Below, in pieces: positions 62,047-64,000 of a DNA stretch of 64,000 nucleotides (position 1 is the stretch's first letter; every line of letters begins with the position of its first letter). Below the pieces are notes generated by a model. That model was not told the DNA's origin, did not search any database, and saw only the letters and a list, made by a program, of their open reading frames with translations. Position numbers and translations under genes: made by a program. The stretch comes from Chitinophaga pendula. Its GTDB lineage: Bacteria > Bacteroidota > Bacteroidia > Chitinophagales > Chitinophagaceae. The DNA lies in NCBI RefSeq assembly GCF_020386615.1, contig NZ_CP077769.1, forward strand, positions 5,394,001-5,458,000. The letters are read 5' to 3'.

Positions 62047-63378
62047 ATGAAACATGCATCTTTTTTCGTGTTGCTGGCCCTGTGTGCCGGGGTAGCTTGT
62101 AACAGCCAAGGCCACAAGGATCCCGGTGAGGATAGTACTACTGTAGCGGCCGGCGGGCATAATGGTGTGGCGGATTCGTTACCGGCTCCTTATGCGACGA
62201 AATCTGTCACTAACTTCAGTAAGGTGCTGGGATGGTCTGATGGCAAGACACCGAAGGCACCGGCGGGATTTACGGTCACTAAATATGCAGATGGTTTTCA
62301 GAATCCGAGATGGATCTATGTGTTGCCCAACGGGGATGTACTGGTAGCAGAAGCGAACACTAAACGTAATCTTCCCAAAAAGATCAAGGAAGTAGTAACG
62401 GGTAAGGCTCAATCCGGTAATATGCGGGAGAGTGCGGACCGTATTACGCTATTGCGGGATGCGAACAACGACGGGCAGCCGGAAGTGCGGGCTGTGTTCT
62501 TGGAAAATCTTAACCAGCCATTGGGGATGTTGTTGTTAAAGGACCAATTTTATGTTGCCAATACAGACGGTATACTGGTGTTCCCTTATAAGGTGAATGC
62601 GACACGTATTGATGGTAAAGGCCGACAGATACTGACATTGCCGGCAGGCGGCTATAATAATCACTGGACGCGTAATATCATTAGTAATAAGGACGGTAGC
62701 CGGATCTTTGTGTCGGTAGGTTCGGGCAGTAATGTGGGTGAGCACGGTATGGAGAACGAGCTGAGGCGGGCGAATATACTGGAGATCAGCCCTGACGGCA
62801 GCGGGGAGCGCATTTATGCTTCCGGACTACGTAACCCGGTGGGGATGGATTGGGCACCCGGCAGCCATGTATTGTGGACGGTGGTGAATGAGCGGGATGA
62901 GTTAGGTGACGAGCTGGTACCAGATTACCTGACAGGTGTCAAGCCTAATGGTTTTTACGGGTGGCCTTATGCATATTTCGGGCAGCATGAAGACCCGCGG
63001 TTGAAAGGGCAGCGACCGGACCTGGTAGCCAAGACATTGGTACCTGATGTGCCTTTAGGATCTCATACCGCCTCTTTGGGGCTGGTATTTTACAACACTA
63101 CCATTTTCCCTTCCCGATATCAGAACGGCGCTTTTATAGGCCAGCACGGTTCCTGGAACCGGTCTGCGTTGAGCGGTTATAAGGTGGTATTCGTGCCTTT
63201 TGCGAATGGCCGGCCCTCGGGTGCGCCGGAGGATTTTCTGACCGGATTTATGGCTGAAGGTAGTAAGAGTGAGGTATATGGCCGGCCGGTAGGGCTGGCG
63301 GTAGCCAGGGACGGTGCTTTGCTGGTAGCGGATGATGCAGCCAATACGATATGGCGGGTATCTGCCAGCAAGCCATAG
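62047..63378 (+). CDS. Sorbosone-dehydrogenase-like (PQQ-type beta-propeller) lipoprotein
   Basis: 443 residues. A lipoprotein signal ends at Cys18 (LALCAGVAC). The rest is a six-bladed beta-propeller of the soluble glucose/L-sorbosone dehydrogenase kind: GFQNPRWIYVLPNGDVLVAE, ITLLRDANNDGQPEV, NQPLGMLLLKDQFYVANTDG, NNHWTRNIISNKDGSRIFVS, GLRNPVGMDWAPGS, PNGFYGWPYAYFGQ and IGQHGSWNRSALSGYKVVFV. These enzymes oxidise sugars or related aldehydes with PQQ in the periplasm; many Bacteroidota copies have no tested activity. Confidence 0.88.
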   Translation: MKHASFFVLLALCAGVACNSQGHKDPGEDSTTVAAGGHNGVADSLPAPYATKSVTNFSKVLGWSDGKTPKAPAGFTVTKYADGFQNPRWIYVLPNGDVLVAEANTKRNLPKKIKEVVTGKAQSGNMRESADRITLLRDANNDGQPEVRAVFLENLNQPLGMLLLKDQFYVANTDGILVFPYKVNATRIDGKGRQILTLPAGGYNNHWTRNIISNKDGSRIFVSVGSGSNVGEHGMENELRRANILEISPDGSGERIYASGLRNPVGMDWAPGSHVLWTVVNERDELGDELVPDYLTGVKPNGFYGWPYAYFGQHEDPRLKGQRPDLVAKTLVPDVPLGSHTASLGLVFYNTTIFPSRYQNGAFIGQHGSWNRSALSGYKVVFVPFANGRPSGAPEDFLTGFMAEGSKSEVYGRPVGLAVARDGALLVADDAANTIWRVSASKP

Positions 63379-63421
63379 CGGGGCCTAGGAAATAGTGGTG
63401 ATAATCCCTATTTTGTAGATC

Positions 63422-64000
63422 ATGAGGCATAAATTCTACATACTTCAGTTACTGCTATGTACCTATTCCCTTTCCATATCTGCACAGCAACGACCAGATA
63501 GCACGCGACAATTGCAGGAGATCGTCGTACAAGCTTATCCCGGCAATCACACGCTGTTAAGATTGCCCTCTTCAGCAGCGGTACTGAACAGTAACCAGAT
63601 AAAGTTACAATCGGTCGCTACTTTATTACCTGCTTTCAATACTATTCCCGGCGTGCGGATGGAAGAGCGTTCTCCCGGCAGTTACCGTTTATCCATCAGA
63701 GGTAGTTTATTACGTTCTCCTTTTGGTATCCGTAATGTGAAGGTGTATATGGATGAGATGCCTCTTACGGATGCCGGTGGTAATACTTATCTGAACCTGC
63801 TGGATGCGGGTAGTGTGCAAGGGATAGAGGTGTTGAAGGGGCCTGACGGCAGTTTGTTTGGCGCTAATTCGGGCGGTGTGGTGTTGCTGCATCCGATGGC
63901 GGGTGACAGCAGCCGGTTACAATTTGGATTGCAGGGAGGTTCCTATGGTGCTTTCCAGGAGCAGGTGAAATGGCAGCAAGGTTCGGGACCTTACCAGCTG
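63422..64000 (+). CDS. TonB-dependent receptor, N-terminal part (cut by window edge)
   Basis: 193 residues are visible before the window ends. Signal peptide MRHKFYILQLLLCTYSLSIS-AQ is followed by a TonB-box-like EIVVQAYPG, then the plug domain: LLPAFNTIPGVRMEERSPGS, YRLSIRGSLLRSPFGIRNVK, YMDEMPLTDAGGNTYLNLLD and IEVLKGPDGSLFGANSGGVV. It has no carboxypeptidase-like domain, so it is a siderophore/vitamin-type receptor rather than a SusC. Substrate unknown. It starts 43 bases after the sorbosone-dehydrogenase-like gene and may share its transcript. Confidence 0.88.
   Translation, partial: MRHKFYILQLLLCTYSLSISAQQRPDSTRQLQEIVVQAYPGNHTLLRLPSSAAVLNSNQIKLQSVATLLPAFNTIPGVRMEERSPGSYRLSIRGSLLRSPFGIRNVKVYMDEMPLTDAGGNTYLNLLDAGSVQGIEVLKGPDGSLFGANSGGVVLLHPMAGDSSRLQFGLQGGSYGAFQEQVKWQQGSGPYQL

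Overview
The window looks like chromosome from a member of the Chitinophagaceae (Bacteroidota), most like a Chitinophaga. The grounds are SusC/SusD pairs with lipobox-bearing SusD proteins, an ECF sigma/FecR/STN-SusC relay, a GH144-type endo-beta-1,2-glucanase (a family founded on a Chitinophaga pinensis enzyme), a type IX secretion C-terminal domain, a proline-rich TonB and a TAnnTTTG promoter box. This placement comes from family knowledge and visible motifs; no search was run. I saw no rRNA, tRNA or CRISPR array.

Left edge (1-2024): the left end of a Mu-like transposable prophage. A MuA-type transposase (cut by the window edge) and a small Ner-like gene run leftward. A divergent XRE/S24 repressor runs rightward toward a non-coding end with three transposase-type end repeats. 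The phage appears to have split an MFS sugar-transporter gene, whose C-terminal part survives at 2025-2527.

Sugar-use regions (2.8-27.6 kb): (a) SusC-SusD-glycoside hydrolase followed by an AraC regulator. (b) An orphan UmuD-like gene that starts where processed UmuD' would start and has Arg in place of the catalytic Lys. (c) A leftward locus of sigma factor, FecR, STN-SusC, SusD and GH144, which fits uptake and hydrolysis of beta-1,2-glucan. (d) A truncated LuxR-type regulator, then a leftward cluster of GH29 fucosidase, alpha-galactosidase-like hydrolase, GH29 fucosidase and sulfatase, which fits removal of fucose and sulfate from host, algal or fungal glycans.

Middle (27.6-42 kb): long gene-poor stretches with terminator-like hairpins surround a LytTR regulator with a pseudo-receiver, a small hypothetical protein and a small HTH protein. 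Next come a leftward operon of three exported surface proteins (two fibre-like paralogues and a T9SS cargo), a DUF5916 outer-membrane protein and a GH20 hexosaminidase.

Right part (42-64 kb): an ion-homeostasis run (Na+/H+ antiporter, bestrophin, MscS), a SMI1/KNR4 protein and an FMN-dependent glutamate-synthase-like protein. Then comes a trio of double-glycine-leader precursor peptides that share a six-cysteine pattern, the most novel item here. After these lie the oxidative pentose-phosphate operon gnd-zwf-pgl, PEP carboxylase, an overlapping pair of DUF262 genes (the second with a DUF1524 HNH domain, probably a GmrSD-like defence module), TonB, a YitT-family membrane protein, a sorbosone-dehydrogenase-like lipoprotein and the start of a TonB-dependent receptor.
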